64,000 nt of DNA from positions 1 to 64,000 of the forward strand of contig CAJUFL010000001.1 in NCBI GenBank assembly GCA_910585605.1, given 5' to 3'. Below the pieces are notes generated by a model, which was not told the origin of the DNA, ran no database searches, and worked only from the letters and a program-made list of their open reading frames with translations. The position numbers and the translations under genes are program-made. This document shows, in pieces, positions 9,560 through 20,121 of this stretch. The stretch is from an uncultured Lachnospiraceae bacterium (GTDB taxonomy: Bacteria; Bacillota; Clostridia; Lachnospirales; Lachnospiraceae). Numbering within the stretch: the stretch's first letter is position 1; each line of letters opens with the position of its first letter.

Positions 9560-9608
9560 ATAAAATCAGGGTGTCACGCCTATAAAAATATAAGCCCGAC
9601 ACCCTGAT
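9560..9608 (-). terminator. Terminator downstream of corA
   Basis: On the minus strand ATCAGGGTGTC pairs with GACACCCTGAT. The long loop folds again (CTTATA/TATAGG), and TTTTATTATAG follows. It begins 74 bases after the corA stop. Confidence 0.7.
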
Positions 9609-9681
9609 CTATATAACATTCAAATATCCGCACAAATGCAGCTGGCTTCATGAGAATACAGTGGCACATTCCATTGCAGGA

Positions 9682-10623
9682 TCATAACATCTTCTTTTTC
9701 TTCAAAACCTTAAGCACAATCACGCAGATTACAACCGTCATCACACAGATAATCCCGAAACCAAAGGGCGTACGCACCAGCGGCACCCATTTTGCATCTA
9801 CGTTCATTCCGTAAAATCCGGAAATGATATTAGGGATTGCCATGACAATCGTAATGGCTGCAAGATATTTCATCACATTATTCAACCGTATATCGATAAT
9901 ATTTGACAACAGTTCCCTTGTACCATGAATGATATCCCGGTAAATAATCGTCATCTCAATAGCCTGTCCGTTTTCCACTTTCACATCGTCCAATAAATCC
10001 TTGTCCTCCGGAAACTGGCGTACACGGCTGTATCTGGATAATCTGTCAATCACGGTCCCATTTGCCCTTAAAGAAGTGGCAAAATATACAAGATTGGACT
10101 CTAACTCATGCAGCGTTACCAAATCTTCTTCTTTCATATTTTCCTGTGCACGTTCTTCAATCTCCGTCCTCTTACTATCAATGGTCCGAAGATACAGCTG
10201 ATATACCATACAGGTTCTGTATAAAATCTGATATACAAATCGCATCTGTTTCTTCGTGCTGAACTCACGTACCGTAGAATTTACAAAATACTGCAATACC
10301 GGCGTTTCCTCTGCACAAACCGTAATCAGATAATCGTCCAGCAAAAGAATACCCAGCGGGATAGATGTATATGCCTTTTGGTCATTACGAATCTCAATAA
10401 TCGGTATATCCACCAGTATCAGGGTATACTCGTCTTCCAGTTCCACACGGGAACTCTCATCTGCGTCCATAGCGGCACGGACATCGGCAATATCAATCTC
10501 AAACCGTTCGGAAATCAATTCCAGTTCATCCATGCTGGGATCGGTAAGCTGAATCCATGAACCGGGGTCAAAGGCATGCTCTTCTCCAATTTTACTATTC
10601 TCTGTCCTGTAAATCTTAATCAT
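9682..10623 (-). CDS. corA: CorA-family magnesium/divalent cation transporter
   Basis: Encodes 313 residues from the ATG at 10623. The start was chosen because AGGAGG (10632-10637) lies 8 bases upstream; an upstream in-frame ATG lacks a site. A long cytoplasmic alpha/beta domain precedes a coiled stalk helix and two C-terminal membrane helices (about residues 255-275 and 285-308). The first helix ends in the signature YGMN, the CorA selectivity loop. The C-terminus is short and basic (KKKKML). The family forms pentameric Mg2+ (or Co2+/Ni2+) channels in the cytoplasmic membrane. It is followed by its own terminator. Confidence 0.92.
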   Translation of the reverse strand: MIKIYRTENSKIGEEHAFDPGSWIQLTDPSMDELELISERFEIDIADVRAAMDADESSRVELEDEYTLILVDIPIIEIRNDQKAYTSIPLGILLLDDYLITVCAEETPVLQYFVNSTVREFSTKKQMRFVYQILYRTCMVYQLYLRTIDSKRTEIEERAQENMKEEDLVTLHELESNLVYFATSLRANGTVIDRLSRYSRVRQFPEDKDLLDDVKVENGQAIEMTIIYRDIIHGTRELLSNIIDIRLNNVMKYLAAITIVMAIPNIISGFYGMNVDAKWVPLVRTPFGFGIICVMTVVICVIVLKVLKKKKML

Positions 10624-10801
10624 TTTCCATGCCTCCTTATCCTGATTATTCATTTGGCTTTTGTAGAATATTGTTCCTTCTATCTGAATTCACAATGCCT
10701 GAATATGGTTTCATGATAGTGAAAACCATACGCCTATTTAGTGTAATCTTTTTATTTTCTGTTGTCAATCAAAAGAAACACGAATATTGCTGTTTTTTCA
10801 T

Positions 10802-12640
10802 TTACAATATTCCAATCTGCTTCAACAGATATTCACCGTTTGTCGTAGTTGATCTTCCTTTCCGTAAGCGATAGTCAAACTGAATCTCATCACCTTGATA
10901 AGTTTCACAAAAGCTGTAATTGACAATGTTTTGATACTTCTTTTCCCTGGATGGTTTTGTATCCTTTTGGGATAAATCCCCCTGCTTTACATCTTCCTCT
11001 TCTTCCGCCAGTCTACAGATTTCCAGATCATGCGTGGTAATCATTCCCGCCGCACCGTATCTCCAAAGCTCCTTTAACACACCTTCTGCTCCTTTCATAC
11101 GATCTACGGAATTTGTTCCCCTGAAAATTTCATCGATTAAAAATAAAGTATGTTTATCCCGACCTGCCAGATCGATTATCCTCTTAATCTTCTTTAGCTC
11201 TGCATAAAAAGTCGAGGTTCCCCCCTTTAAATCATCTACAATTCTCATAGACGTGACAATCCGCATACCGGAACAAGACATCCTCCCTGCACAGACAAAA
11301 CTGCCAGCATAGGCAAGCACCAGATTAATTCCAACCGTCCTCATAAACGTGGTCTTTCCCGACATATTAGAACCGGAAATAATAAAAATCTCCCGGCAAA
11401 GTGTCATATCATTGCAGACCCGTTTTTCATTTCCAATCAATGGATGCCCCAGCCCCTCTGCCCTGACCACATTGTCTTCTTCCCTGTATTCCGGCAGGGA
11501 GACTCCTTCACACACCCTTGGAAGGTTGGCAAAACTCAACAGACTCTCCAATTCTCCCAAAAGGAGGAAACAGCCCTCTATGGACGCCCCATACTTCTGT
11601 TTCCATATCTCTAGATCCAGTGCATTTTTGTAGCTCCATAAAAAAAATGCATCTAATATCATTTTCATGATTCCGTTATGACACTGGCTGACATGTTCAT
11701 AAATAAGAGAAAGCTTTTTCACGGCAGTTCTTGAATATTGTACCTGTTCTTTTATCCCCTTCATTTTATCAGATTTAAATTCCTGACCGCATATCCATTC
11801 CAGCACTGGATTATAGGCATCAATCTTGCAGGAGCTCCGATACAGAATATGGATATAGCTTTTTATTTTTCCGGCACCCAGAATACACAAAATAATCTGA
11901 ACACTAAGCATAATACCCACTGCCGCCCATTTATTTTCCCCTGTTGTAAAAATACCCCAAAGAATCGAAGCCATGGTCAGAATCTGTGAGGCACATAAGA
12001 GTACCTTCATCCAGGAATGTTTCAGAAACTTCTCTGTCCGCTTCAGCTCTGTTACCAGTTCCGGAAATTCCCGATCTAGTTCGATTTTCGAAAACCTGTA
12101 TTCCAGTTCGCTGGCAAACTCATACATACTGCCTAATTCCGCAACTGCTTTCTGTCTGTCTTCGATTTCCTTTTTCGAATATCTGGCATGTAATAAATCT
12201 TTTGAAAATGCAGTTCTTCCGTAATAGGTATACGTACTGTTCAGAAATTGGAAAAGAGACCTTGCTCCCACAATATCCAGGTCCATAGCATAATCATGAT
12301 TCTCATCTATATATTCTTCCCCAATGTCAGAAAATTCCTGCCATTTTCCGTTTTTTCTCATAATATTATTCTGATGAATGGCAATCAGTCCTTCCTCATG
12401 ATGCACCTTTTCAATATAATAGTCATGATAAATACAGGCAATCACAAAAACGACAGCCTCTGCTGCTATCAGCAAAACACCGCCTGCCGGAAAATGATTT
12501 ACCCACACCGTATACACTGTAGCAAAAATAATCAGGGACAAACATAGCTTTATGCCCCCGATTATATTACTGACCCGGTTAAATGCTGACCGGTACTTTT
12601 TTCTCTTCTCAATGTCCTGTTCAAAATCTATCTGTACCAT
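10802..12640 (-). CDS. Membrane-anchored MutS-family (domain V) ATPase
   Basis: Encodes 612 residues. Two pairs of hydrophobic helices (about 28-70 and 205-250) precede a MutS core/clamp-like helical region and a C-terminal MutS ATPase domain with Walker A SGSNMSGKTT, the ST-rich signature GTSTFYAEL, Walker B LFLIDEIFRGTNS and the switch motif MITTHD. There is no mismatch-recognition domain I and no Smr nuclease domain, so it is neither MutS1 nor MutS2. It belongs to the poorly studied membrane-linked MutS-related group. Role unknown; DNA repair cannot be assumed. It stands alone, with promoterless space to its neighbours not clearly resolved. Confidence 0.8.
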   Translation of the reverse strand: MVQIDFEQDIEKRKKYRSAFNRVSNIIGGIKLCLSLIIFATVYTVWVNHFPAGGVLLIAAEAVVFVIACIYHDYYIEKVHHEEGLIAIHQNNIMRKNGKWQEFSDIGEEYIDENHDYAMDLDIVGARSLFQFLNSTYTYYGRTAFSKDLLHARYSKKEIEDRQKAVAELGSMYEFASELEYRFSKIELDREFPELVTELKRTEKFLKHSWMKVLLCASQILTMASILWGIFTTGENKWAAVGIMLSVQIILCILGAGKIKSYIHILYRSSCKIDAYNPVLEWICGQEFKSDKMKGIKEQVQYSRTAVKKLSLIYEHVSQCHNGIMKMILDAFFLWSYKNALDLEIWKQKYGASIEGCFLLLGELESLLSFANLPRVCEGVSLPEYREEDNVVRAEGLGHPLIGNEKRVCNDMTLCREIFIISGSNMSGKTTFMRTVGINLVLAYAGSFVCAGRMSCSGMRIVTSMRIVDDLKGGTSTFYAELKKIKRIIDLAGRDKHTLFLIDEIFRGTNSVDRMKGAEGVLKELWRYGAAGMITTHDLEICRLAEEEEDVKQGDLSQKDTKPSREKKYQNIVNYSFCETYQGDEIQFDYRLRKGRSTTTNGEYLLKQIGIL

Positions 12641-12807
12641 ACACCTTTGCCTTCCCTTTTATTCCCAATATTATACTAATCATCTTATCATACGGTATTT
12701 AGTAACTCAAGTAGTAAAATAACCGTTTTTTCTTCAGAATCGCCGTTTAGCAAACTTTTTTACTATCATCCGCTCTGTTCTTTTTCCTTTTATCTTTTCC
12801 CTAATTA

Positions 12808-12816
12808 TGGTACAAT
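12808..12816 (+). promoter_or_regulatory. Extended -10 promoter of the paaK-ACT operon
   Basis: TGG followed by TACAAT (12811-12816) fits an extended -10 element. No good -35 hexamer is present. It lies 40 bases before the ATG at 12856, which has AAAAGGAGAAGG ahead of it. Confidence 0.4.
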
Positions 12817-12855
12817 GATACAATAAATAATATAACGATAAAAAGGAGAAGGAAC

Positions 12856-14154
12856 ATGATTTGGAATGAAGCAAGAGAATGTATGAGCCGGGATGAATTA
12901 AACACTCTGCAAAGTGCCCGCCTCAAGAAAGTGGTAAACCGTGTATATCACAATGTGGAGCCTTACCGCAAAAGAATGCAGGAAGCTGGTCTGGAACTGG
13001 GCGATATTACCAATATTGAGGATATCACAAAACTTCCATTTACCACAAAGGATGATTTACGGGATAACTATCCGTTTGGACTGTTTGCCGTACCCTTAAG
13101 CGAAATTGTGCGCATTCATGCTTCCTCCGGAACTACCGGTAAAGCTACTGTCGTAGGTTACACCCGGAAAGATATCGATGTCTGGGCAGAATGTGTGGCA
13201 AGATGCTGTGCCATGGCAGGACTTGGAAGAAATGATATCATTCAGGTAGCTTACGGATACGGATTGTTCACCGGTGGTCTTGGCGGACATTACGGTGCAG
13301 AACATTTAGGTGCAACCGTTGTCCCGATGTCTACCGGCAATACGCAGAAGCTGATTGATATGATGGTTGATTTTGGTGCAACCGGACTGATGTGCACGCC
13401 GTCTTATCTGATGCATATTGCAGAAGTGATTGAAGAAAAGGGATTAAAGGATAAGATTAAGTTAAAAGCTACCTTAAACGGTGCAGAACCCTGGACAGAG
13501 AACATGAGAAAACAGATAGAAGAACGTCTGGGAATTGAAGCCCACGATATTTATGGTCTTTCCGAAATCATGGGTCCCGGCGTTGCAACAGACTGTCATT
13601 ATCATAGTGGTCTGCATATTTTCGAAGATCATTTCTTCCCTGAAATTGTAGATCCCAAAACGCTGGAACCTGTACCAGATGGTGAAACTGGAGAGCTTGT
13701 AATCACGACACTGACCAAAGAAGGTATTCCGCTAATCCGTTACCGCACCAAGGACCTGACCAGTATTACTCATGAAAAATGTGAATGCGGACGTACAACT
13801 GCAAGAATCAGCCGTTTCACCGGACGTTCTGACGATATGCTGATTATCCGTGGTGTCAACGTATTCCCCAGCCAGATAGAAACCGCACTCCTGACTGTAG
13901 ATGGCATTACACCAAATTACCAGATTATCGTAGACCGCGTAAACCATCAGGATACCCTTGCCATTCTGGTAGAGGTAGAGGAACGTTTCTTCTCCGATGA
14001 AATCAAAGAATTGGAAACTCTTCAGAAAAAAATCGAACATGCCGTTCATCAGACAATTGGATTGCATGCCAAAATCAAATTGGTAGAACCCAAAACCATT
14101 GAGCGCAGCATGGGTAAAGCTGTACGTGTTATTGACAAACGTAAGCTTGTATAG
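12856..14154 (+). CDS. paaK: Phenylacetate-CoA ligase family adenylate-forming enzyme
   Basis: Encodes 432 residues, the standard length. The ATP-binding loop SSGTTGK is at residues 90-96. The YGLSEIMGPGV motif (~235) and the YRTKDLT motif (~298) belong to the adenylating core. A small C-terminal domain carries RSDDMLIIRGVNVFPSQIE and the catalytic Lys region SMGKAVRVIDKR. The reaction is ATP-dependent CoA thioester formation on phenylacetate or another aryl acid. In anaerobes these enzymes often act with indolepyruvate oxidoreductase in aromatic amino-acid breakdown; those genes are not in the window. An ACT protein follows 17 bases later, a common pairing. Confidence 0.9.
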   Translation: MIWNEARECMSRDELNTLQSARLKKVVNRVYHNVEPYRKRMQEAGLELGDITNIEDITKLPFTTKDDLRDNYPFGLFAVPLSEIVRIHASSGTTGKATVVGYTRKDIDVWAECVARCCAMAGLGRNDIIQVAYGYGLFTGGLGGHYGAEHLGATVVPMSTGNTQKLIDMMVDFGATGLMCTPSYLMHIAEVIEEKGLKDKIKLKATLNGAEPWTENMRKQIEERLGIEAHDIYGLSEIMGPGVATDCHYHSGLHIFEDHFFPEIVDPKTLEPVPDGETGELVITTLTKEGIPLIRYRTKDLTSITHEKCECGRTTARISRFTGRSDDMLIIRGVNVFPSQIETALLTVDGITPNYQIIVDRVNHQDTLAILVEVEERFFSDEIKELETLQKKIEHAVHQTIGLHAKIKLVEPKTIERSMGKAVRVIDKRKLV

Positions 14155-14171
14155 CAAAAGGAGGCATTACT

Positions 14172-14606
14172 ATGTTTATTAAACAAATCACTGTATTTAT
14201 CGAAAACCGTGCGGGCAGATTGGAACAGGTTACACAGGTTTTAAAAGAAAACAATATCAATATTGTTTCCCTTTCTCTGGCTGACACCAGCGATTACGGA
14301 CTACTCCGGCTGATCGTATCCAATCCGGATAAAGCGGTTACTGTTCTGAAAGAAAGCGGATTCTCTGCTATGATCACTAATGTAATTGCAGTAAAGCTAA
14401 CACAGCATGTAGGAAAATTAGGAGAACTCCTCTCTATTCTTTCCAGCGCCGGTGTCAACGTGGAATATATGTATGGTCTGACTACGGGTGATGAAAATGC
14501 CTCTATCGTCATCAAAACCGGAGACCAGAAAAAAGCTCTGGATGCAATTACAGAATCATCATTTGAACTGTTAAGTACAGAAGAAACCTATGCAATGAAT
14601 GATTGA
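14172..14606 (+). CDS. Tandem ACT-domain protein linked to phenylacetate-CoA ligase
   Basis: Encodes 144 residues made of two ACT folds (about 1-68 and 70-138). The first begins IKQITVFIENRAGRLEQV and the second VIAVKLTQHVGKLGELL, each with the Gly at the ligand-binding turn. ACT domains bind amino acids; a product next to paaK probably senses an aromatic amino acid. It has no catalytic domain, so it is likely regulatory. It follows paaK by 17 bases with GGAGG in between, and a strong terminator lies after it, making a two-gene operon. Confidence 0.85.
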   Translation: MFIKQITVFIENRAGRLEQVTQVLKENNINIVSLSLADTSDYGLLRLIVSNPDKAVTVLKESGFSAMITNVIAVKLTQHVGKLGELLSILSSAGVNVEYMYGLTTGDENASIVIKTGDQKKALDAITESSFELLSTEETYAMND

Positions 14607-14642
14607 TACGATATCTACTCTTTAATTCTGTTTGGAATATTT

Positions 14643-14676
14643 AAAAGACGGAGACTCTCGCCTCCGTCTTTTTTTG
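14643..14676. terminator. Bidirectional terminator between the ACT gene and the BspA-like gene
   Basis: AAGACGGAG and CTCCGTCTT form a 9-base stem with an 8-base loop, followed by seven T on the plus strand and T-rich sequence on the minus strand. It serves two convergent genes. Confidence 0.9.
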
Positions 14677-17600
14677 CTATTTTTTGATCTTAACTGTTTT
14701 CTTTTGTCCCTTTCCTTTTAACAATGTTTTATACGCCGCAAGCTTTTTCTTTGGAACCTTAATCGTTGCCTTTTTATGAATGTTCTTAAATGCATTCTTA
14801 CCAACAGAACTCAATACTGTTGATTTAATTGTGATAGTTTTCAACTTCTTGCAATTATAGAATGCTTTTGTTCCAATCTTTGTTACTTTTGCCGGTATTG
14901 TAATCTTGGTCAGGACGATACAATTATAAAATGCACTATCTCCTATCTCTGTAAGAGCTGCCTTACTGGGGATGGATATAGTCTTTAACTTCTTACAATT
15001 ATAAAATGCCTTTTTCCCTATCTTTGTAATGGATGCCGGTAACGTTATCTTGGTCATATTCTTACATCCATAAAATGCATTATCCCCGATTTCTTTTACA
15101 TACTTACCAATCTTAACTGTTTTAATCTTGGTATTATTCTTAAACGCATTTGCAGAAACAGAAGTAACTTTATATTGTACTCCATTTACGGTAACGGTAT
15201 CCGGTACCGTAACAGTCGTACCCGTATTACTTTGAGACTTAACGAATTTGGCTTCTCCTTCCAAATCTTTCTTGCTTGGCTTCGTAACTGCCACTGTAGC
15301 TCCTGTTGCAGAATCTACTACATTCTCGTTAGGCTTCGTATCCGGATACTTAATATTCAAGGTTAGGCTGGTTGTCACAACTCTTCCCTCCACTGAGGTA
15401 GGTGCCATAGCCGTTATCTTTACCGACTTTTGATTTACATCTGCTTTTAGGATTTTGACGTTACCTTTTTGATCTACAGACACATACTCCGGATTATCGG
15501 AAGTAAATACTATCTTCTGATTTGAATACTTGTCAAAAGTACTCATATCTGTTACGGATGCGATCTGACCAAAATAATTCTTATACTCAGAAAATACCGA
15601 GAACACTGCACCCGGATTTAGCTTAGCTTGGTACTCCTTTGGTATCGCTAATTTAATTAACTGGATATCAGAATTTACTGTATACGTAAATGTATGTGCG
15701 TACTGTGGATATCCCTTCGGATATACCTTGATCACTGCCGTACCAATCCCAGCAGGAATCAGATAAAAATTCTGTCTTCCCGCATCACCTGTAATCTTCC
15801 CAGTGCTGTCTGTTCTGGTTACATTGGTAGTATAGGATGCCTGCTTCTTTGCAGAAGAACTGGAGCCAGGATAAATTACGTCCGGATTACTGGTCTCCAC
15901 CACAATATCGTAAGTATCCGGTGTACTATATTCTCCTCCTGCATCTACCATATCATAATAGTACTGCGTTGCACCCTTTTGGGAATTAGCTGCCTGTATG
16001 TGAGTTGCCTGTCCTGCCGGAATATGAATCTCCCTCTTGTTGTCTTTATATAATTCTGCCACCAGCGGTGTCATCTCTACTTTAAGCTTATAATCTGCTG
16101 AAAACTTATTTGCATTGATAGACACTTCCTTGTCCTGACACTCAAAGGAAATACTGCATACAACCCTAAAATCAATCTTGCCGTTTGTTGCTTTCAATCC
16201 CTCTAACTGAATCGTATCAATCTCCTGTTTCGTAGCAGCAACCGTCATGCTAGGTGCCGGCTCTACCTTTTGATAATATGCAGGATCGGTGACTTTATAC
16301 CTGTCTCCGTCATCATTTGACTGTCTCTGCTTATAATAACCGTCTGTCAGATTGGCAGTAACCTTTAAATACTGGTCAATGGTATCAGGTGAGGATTCAT
16401 TCCCCACTAATATATAATCGAAACTGGATTTCCCTTTTTGATTCACATAATAAGGGAAGTAAAAAGTTCTTCCAATCGGTATGGTTGTTTCATCCGGTGT
16501 ATTCACCGTAATGGATACTGTTCCGGGATTTAAGGACTGCTGAGCCGTTGTACCATAAGTTGCATGCTTTGTATAAAATACCTGATTGTTTACCGTAGCT
16601 GTAGAAGCAAAGGTAAGGGAACGGAATTTCGGACATCCTGCCAATGCATCCTTACCGATATATAATACCTCATCGCCAAAGGAGGCTGTTGTCAACAAAC
16701 TGGAATTTTGTAAAATCGTATTAATCATGGTCACTTTCGTACCGGAAATACTGAACTCTGTCAGCTTGGTATCGGAAAAAGCAAGGTTTTCGATTTTTTC
16801 CAGATTCTTTGCCTTGGAAAAATCAACCTTATTCATCCCGCTCTCTTTAAAAGCACCAACTCCGATTGATTTCAGATTAGAACCAAAGGATACCGTACCC
16901 AGGCTTCCATCTCCCATAAATGCCTCATTTCCTATTGACAACAGACTATCTGGGAGTCCCTTGCCGGTCAGTACCAATTTCGGACAGCTCTTAAATCCGT
17001 AATTACCGATTTTTTGCAGACTTCCAAAATCTACAGTTTCCAGATTATCACAACCCAAAAATGCATTCTCTCCCACTTCGACCAGAGATGCCGGAAATGC
17101 AATCTGTGTCATACCGTCACATTCAGCCATACCATTCTTGCCAATACTGGTAGCACCACCCAGATCGATAACAGCATTATCACTTCCTAATGCTGTATCT
17201 TTATAAAATGTTTTCTCCTCTAAAGTGAATGTAGACTGCGGAAGCTTAATACTCTTTAACTTCACACAACTCTCAAAGGTTCCGGGAAACATATTAGCAT
17301 TACTTGTTAAAGTTCCCGAACCTATCTGTTTTAAGGAAGTATAGTGGGACAGATCAACTGACTGTATACTACTTGCATAAAATGCACGCTTACCAATCCT
17401 TTCTACATAGCTTCCCTTTGGCAGTACATCCTCTGCCTTTATTATGTTAATACAACCTTCGTAAAAATGAGTGGGAATCATTTTCCACTGGTTCTTCCCT
17501 GTAGTATCTGCCTGCCAGATTACTTTGGAAACTCCCGTTTTGGCAAATACTCCATATCCGGATTCCTTTATGTAATCCGGAATATATATTTGTCCGGCTA

Positions 17601-20121
17601 TACCTGCATTTGGAGTCTTCATCGTAGTAAACGCCAATTGGGTATCAAATGCACCACTATTCAAATGAAGTGTATTACTCTCACCTGTCACCTGTGCCGG
17701 CAATATCACTGTCGTTAATGTAGGCTGCTCATTACATGTTGCAAGCCCTGAACCTGTCAACTTTGAAAGTTTATCCCATTCATCATTTTCTACAAGACTG
17801 TCACAGTCTGCAAAAGCACCTGCACCAATCTCCGTTAGCTTAGTATATTTAGATAAATCCAAGGTCGTAAACTGGTTGCCTAGGAATGACAAAGTTCCAA
17901 ATCTTTCTATAGCATTACCCGTCCCCACACTAAATGTTGCCACCGGTGCATTATAAAAGAAATGATCCGGAACCTCAGTTGTTTCTTTGGGCAGGACTGC
18001 GGAAGCAATAGAAGTACAATGTTGAAATGCCTGTTCTCCCAACTGTGGACAGGTTCCTGCTTCGGTTGAACAGATTGTTACCTGTGGTATGGATGCACAA
18101 AATTCAAATGCTCCTTTTCCAATTCCACTTAAAGTAACCGGAAATACATTACCACCTGCACTGGTACCGATAGTCTCCAATGATTTACAGTTACAAAATG
18201 CGTGCTCATCAATATATAAAGTTTCTCCAGAACCCTTATTTTCCGGTAATACCATTTTCGTCATCATCTGGTTGCCATAGAATGCTTCCGGATATATCCT
18301 TCTTTCTGCATTTTTCTCCGTTGAAGATGCCCAGGTAACCGTTGTAATCTGTGAATCCGAAGTAATTGCTGAAGAAAGTTCCTGTCCATACCTTTTGTCC
18401 GCAAAATAGAACGCACGGCTTCCAATCTGTCGGACAGATGCCGGCAGGCTGACACTTGTCAAAGAAGTACAATTAGTAAATACCTCACTTCCACAAGGTT
18501 TGCTCTGACTGCCCTGCTGCACTACTTTCTCATGGGTTACAGCACTTACAACTCTCACATTCTCCCCTCCAAGACCGGGAGAAAGTACCTTATCCTTATT
18601 CGTATTTCCCACTCCGCAGACAGACAGCTTCTGATAGCCGATTGTAGTTAACTGGTTCATATTTAAAAGGAAATCTGTATTCTCAATTGCTGTTTCACGA
18701 AATGCACAATCGCCGATTTCTTTTACCTTACATTGTCCGGATGCTGTCCGCTGGGTAACAGTCTTTAACGCAGTACAGCCATCAAATGTATAATCCGGAA
18801 TCGCCGTCAGATTAGGTGACAATGAAATGGAAGTCATATCTGTATTACCATAAAAACAGCCTGCTCCGATTCCTGTCACATAATCCGGCAGGTAAATTTC
18901 TGTTTTTACACTGCCTGATACATACATCGCTGTCAGGTTTGTCCTTGCAAAAGTATTGCTGCCGAACTGAAGGCTTGTTAAGCCGCTTGGCAGTATGACT
19001 GTAGTCAGATTTTCTGCATTTCTAAATGCCGCATCAGAAATACTTGATAACTTGCCACAATTTGTCAGATTCAGGGTCGCATCCGAAGTAAATTTCATAT
19101 TGGCAAAAGCATCACCTAAAATCTTGTCCAATGCACTGTTTGACTCAAAAATGAGGGAAACACCATCTGCACTGGCTTTACCTGCTCCGGTAAATGCACT
19201 GGCAGGAATTGTCTGGATTCCCCTGCCAATAGTAATCTTTTCCAGACTGGAGCAGTTAGCAAATAGTGACGTTGAATTTTGTAATATCGTACCTCCAGCG
19301 GTAAAGGACGGCAGTATAATCTCTTTTAAGGCACTGACACTGCTAAATGCCTGCTGTCCTACCTCCGTCAAAGAAGCCGGCAGGGTATTCTTCTGGGTTC
19401 CTGCGTTAATCTCAGTCAATGCAGTACAGCTTTCAAATGCCTGCTCGCCAATCTTTTTTAAATTTGCCGGCAAAGCAACACTTGTCATCTTACAATTCTG
19501 AAATTCTTTTGCCTCTATCTCTGTAACATTTGTAAAAGCGTTCATATTAATGGAAACAGCATTCTTAGCAGAGCCTAATCCCTTCACACTTTTTACAGCT
19601 GCTGCATTTGCCTGGGAAGAAAAGTCCATCTCCCCGGTAAATGTACTTAAATCTGCATATGTAAATGTAGTTGCTGTCTTGTTAGATGCTGTCTGGGTAT
19701 TATAAATATCCAAAACCATCTGAAACAATGCCGAATCCGTGATTAAATTAAACACCAGTTCAGCATCTGCAACTTCTTTCTTATCTATCTCTTCTTCCAC
19801 CAGTTCCTCTTCTGTTTCTTCCTCTGATGAATCAGTCTGCTCAGATTCTTCACTGGTTGTTGATTCCGTTACAGCTTCTGTCGTCATTTCCTGCGTTGAC
19901 TCCTCTTCCGTAACCTGTTGTGTTGTCTGTTCTTCTGTTTCCGTAACCTCTTCACTAATCTCTTCCGTACTTTGTCCTGCATTTTCTGAAGAGACAATTT
20001 CCTGCTGCACTACTGACTCATCCACACCTGATGCCAATACAACACCACCAGTATTAGCAGATGACAAAACAAGTGCCGCTGCTAATGTAAAACTTAGTAA
20101 CCTTAGATTCTTTTTTCTCAT
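14677..20121 (-). CDS. Giant BspA-type leucine-rich-repeat surface protein
   Basis: Encodes 1814 residues with a signal peptide (MRKKN start, hydrophobic core, cleavage near residue 31). A Glu/Thr-rich low-complexity stretch (~35-110) follows. Residues ~165-1200 hold many LRR_5/BspA repeats (unit like LTxIxLPxxLxxIGxxAFxxC). A non-repeat beta-rich region (~1200-1620) includes an Ig-like segment, and a final block of about five tight LRR units precedes the Lys-rich tail VPKKKLAAYKTLL. That tail recurs in the 32116-35277 protein. BspA-type repeats are known in host-binding adhesins. No LPXTG or S-layer domain is seen. GGAGGG supports the ATG. Confidence 0.8.
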   Translation of the reverse strand: MRKKNLRLLSFTLAAALVLSSANTGGVVLASGVDESVVQQEIVSSENAGQSTEEISEEVTETEEQTTQQVTEEESTQEMTTEAVTESTTSEESEQTDSSEEETEEELVEEEIDKKEVADAELVFNLITDSALFQMVLDIYNTQTASNKTATTFTYADLSTFTGEMDFSSQANAAAVKSVKGLGSAKNAVSINMNAFTNVTEIEAKEFQNCKMTSVALPANLKKIGEQAFESCTALTEINAGTQKNTLPASLTEVGQQAFSSVSALKEIILPSFTAGGTILQNSTSLFANCSSLEKITIGRGIQTIPASAFTGAGKASADGVSLIFESNSALDKILGDAFANMKFTSDATLNLTNCGKLSSISDAAFRNAENLTTVILPSGLTSLQFGSNTFARTNLTAMYVSGSVKTEIYLPDYVTGIGAGCFYGNTDMTSISLSPNLTAIPDYTFDGCTALKTVTQRTASGQCKVKEIGDCAFRETAIENTDFLLNMNQLTTIGYQKLSVCGVGNTNKDKVLSPGLGGENVRVVSAVTHEKVVQQGSQSKPCGSEVFTNCTSLTSVSLPASVRQIGSRAFYFADKRYGQELSSAITSDSQITTVTWASSTEKNAERRIYPEAFYGNQMMTKMVLPENKGSGETLYIDEHAFCNCKSLETIGTSAGGNVFPVTLSGIGKGAFEFCASIPQVTICSTEAGTCPQLGEQAFQHCTSIASAVLPKETTEVPDHFFYNAPVATFSVGTGNAIERFGTLSFLGNQFTTLDLSKYTKLTEIGAGAFADCDSLVENDEWDKLSKLTGSGLATCNEQPTLTTVILPAQVTGESNTLHLNSGAFDTQLAFTTMKTPNAGIAGQIYIPDYIKESGYGVFAKTGVSKVIWQADTTGKNQWKMIPTHFYEGCINIIKAEDVLPKGSYVERIGKRAFYASSIQSVDLSHYTSLKQIGSGTLTSNANMFPGTFESCVKLKSIKLPQSTFTLEEKTFYKDTALGSDNAVIDLGGATSIGKNGMAECDGMTQIAFPASLVEVGENAFLGCDNLETVDFGSLQKIGNYGFKSCPKLVLTGKGLPDSLLSIGNEAFMGDGSLGTVSFGSNLKSIGVGAFKESGMNKVDFSKAKNLEKIENLAFSDTKLTEFSISGTKVTMINTILQNSSLLTTASFGDEVLYIGKDALAGCPKFRSLTFASTATVNNQVFYTKHATYGTTAQQSLNPGTVSITVNTPDETTIPIGRTFYFPYYVNQKGKSSFDYILVGNESSPDTIDQYLKVTANLTDGYYKQRQSNDDGDRYKVTDPAYYQKVEPAPSMTVAATKQEIDTIQLEGLKATNGKIDFRVVCSISFECQDKEVSINANKFSADYKLKVEMTPLVAELYKDNKREIHIPAGQATHIQAANSQKGATQYYYDMVDAGGEYSTPDTYDIVVETSNPDVIYPGSSSSAKKQASYTTNVTRTDSTGKITGDAGRQNFYLIPAGIGTAVIKVYPKGYPQYAHTFTYTVNSDIQLIKLAIPKEYQAKLNPGAVFSVFSEYKNYFGQIASVTDMSTFDKYSNQKIVFTSDNPEYVSVDQKGNVKILKADVNQKSVKITAMAPTSVEGRVVTTSLTLNIKYPDTKPNENVVDSATGATVAVTKPSKKDLEGEAKFVKSQSNTGTTVTVPDTVTVNGVQYKVTSVSANAFKNNTKIKTVKIGKYVKEIGDNAFYGCKNMTKITLPASITKIGKKAFYNCKKLKTISIPSKAALTEIGDSAFYNCIVLTKITIPAKVTKIGTKAFYNCKKLKTITIKSTVLSSVGKNAFKNIHKKATIKVPKKKLAAYKTLLKGKGQKKTVKIKK

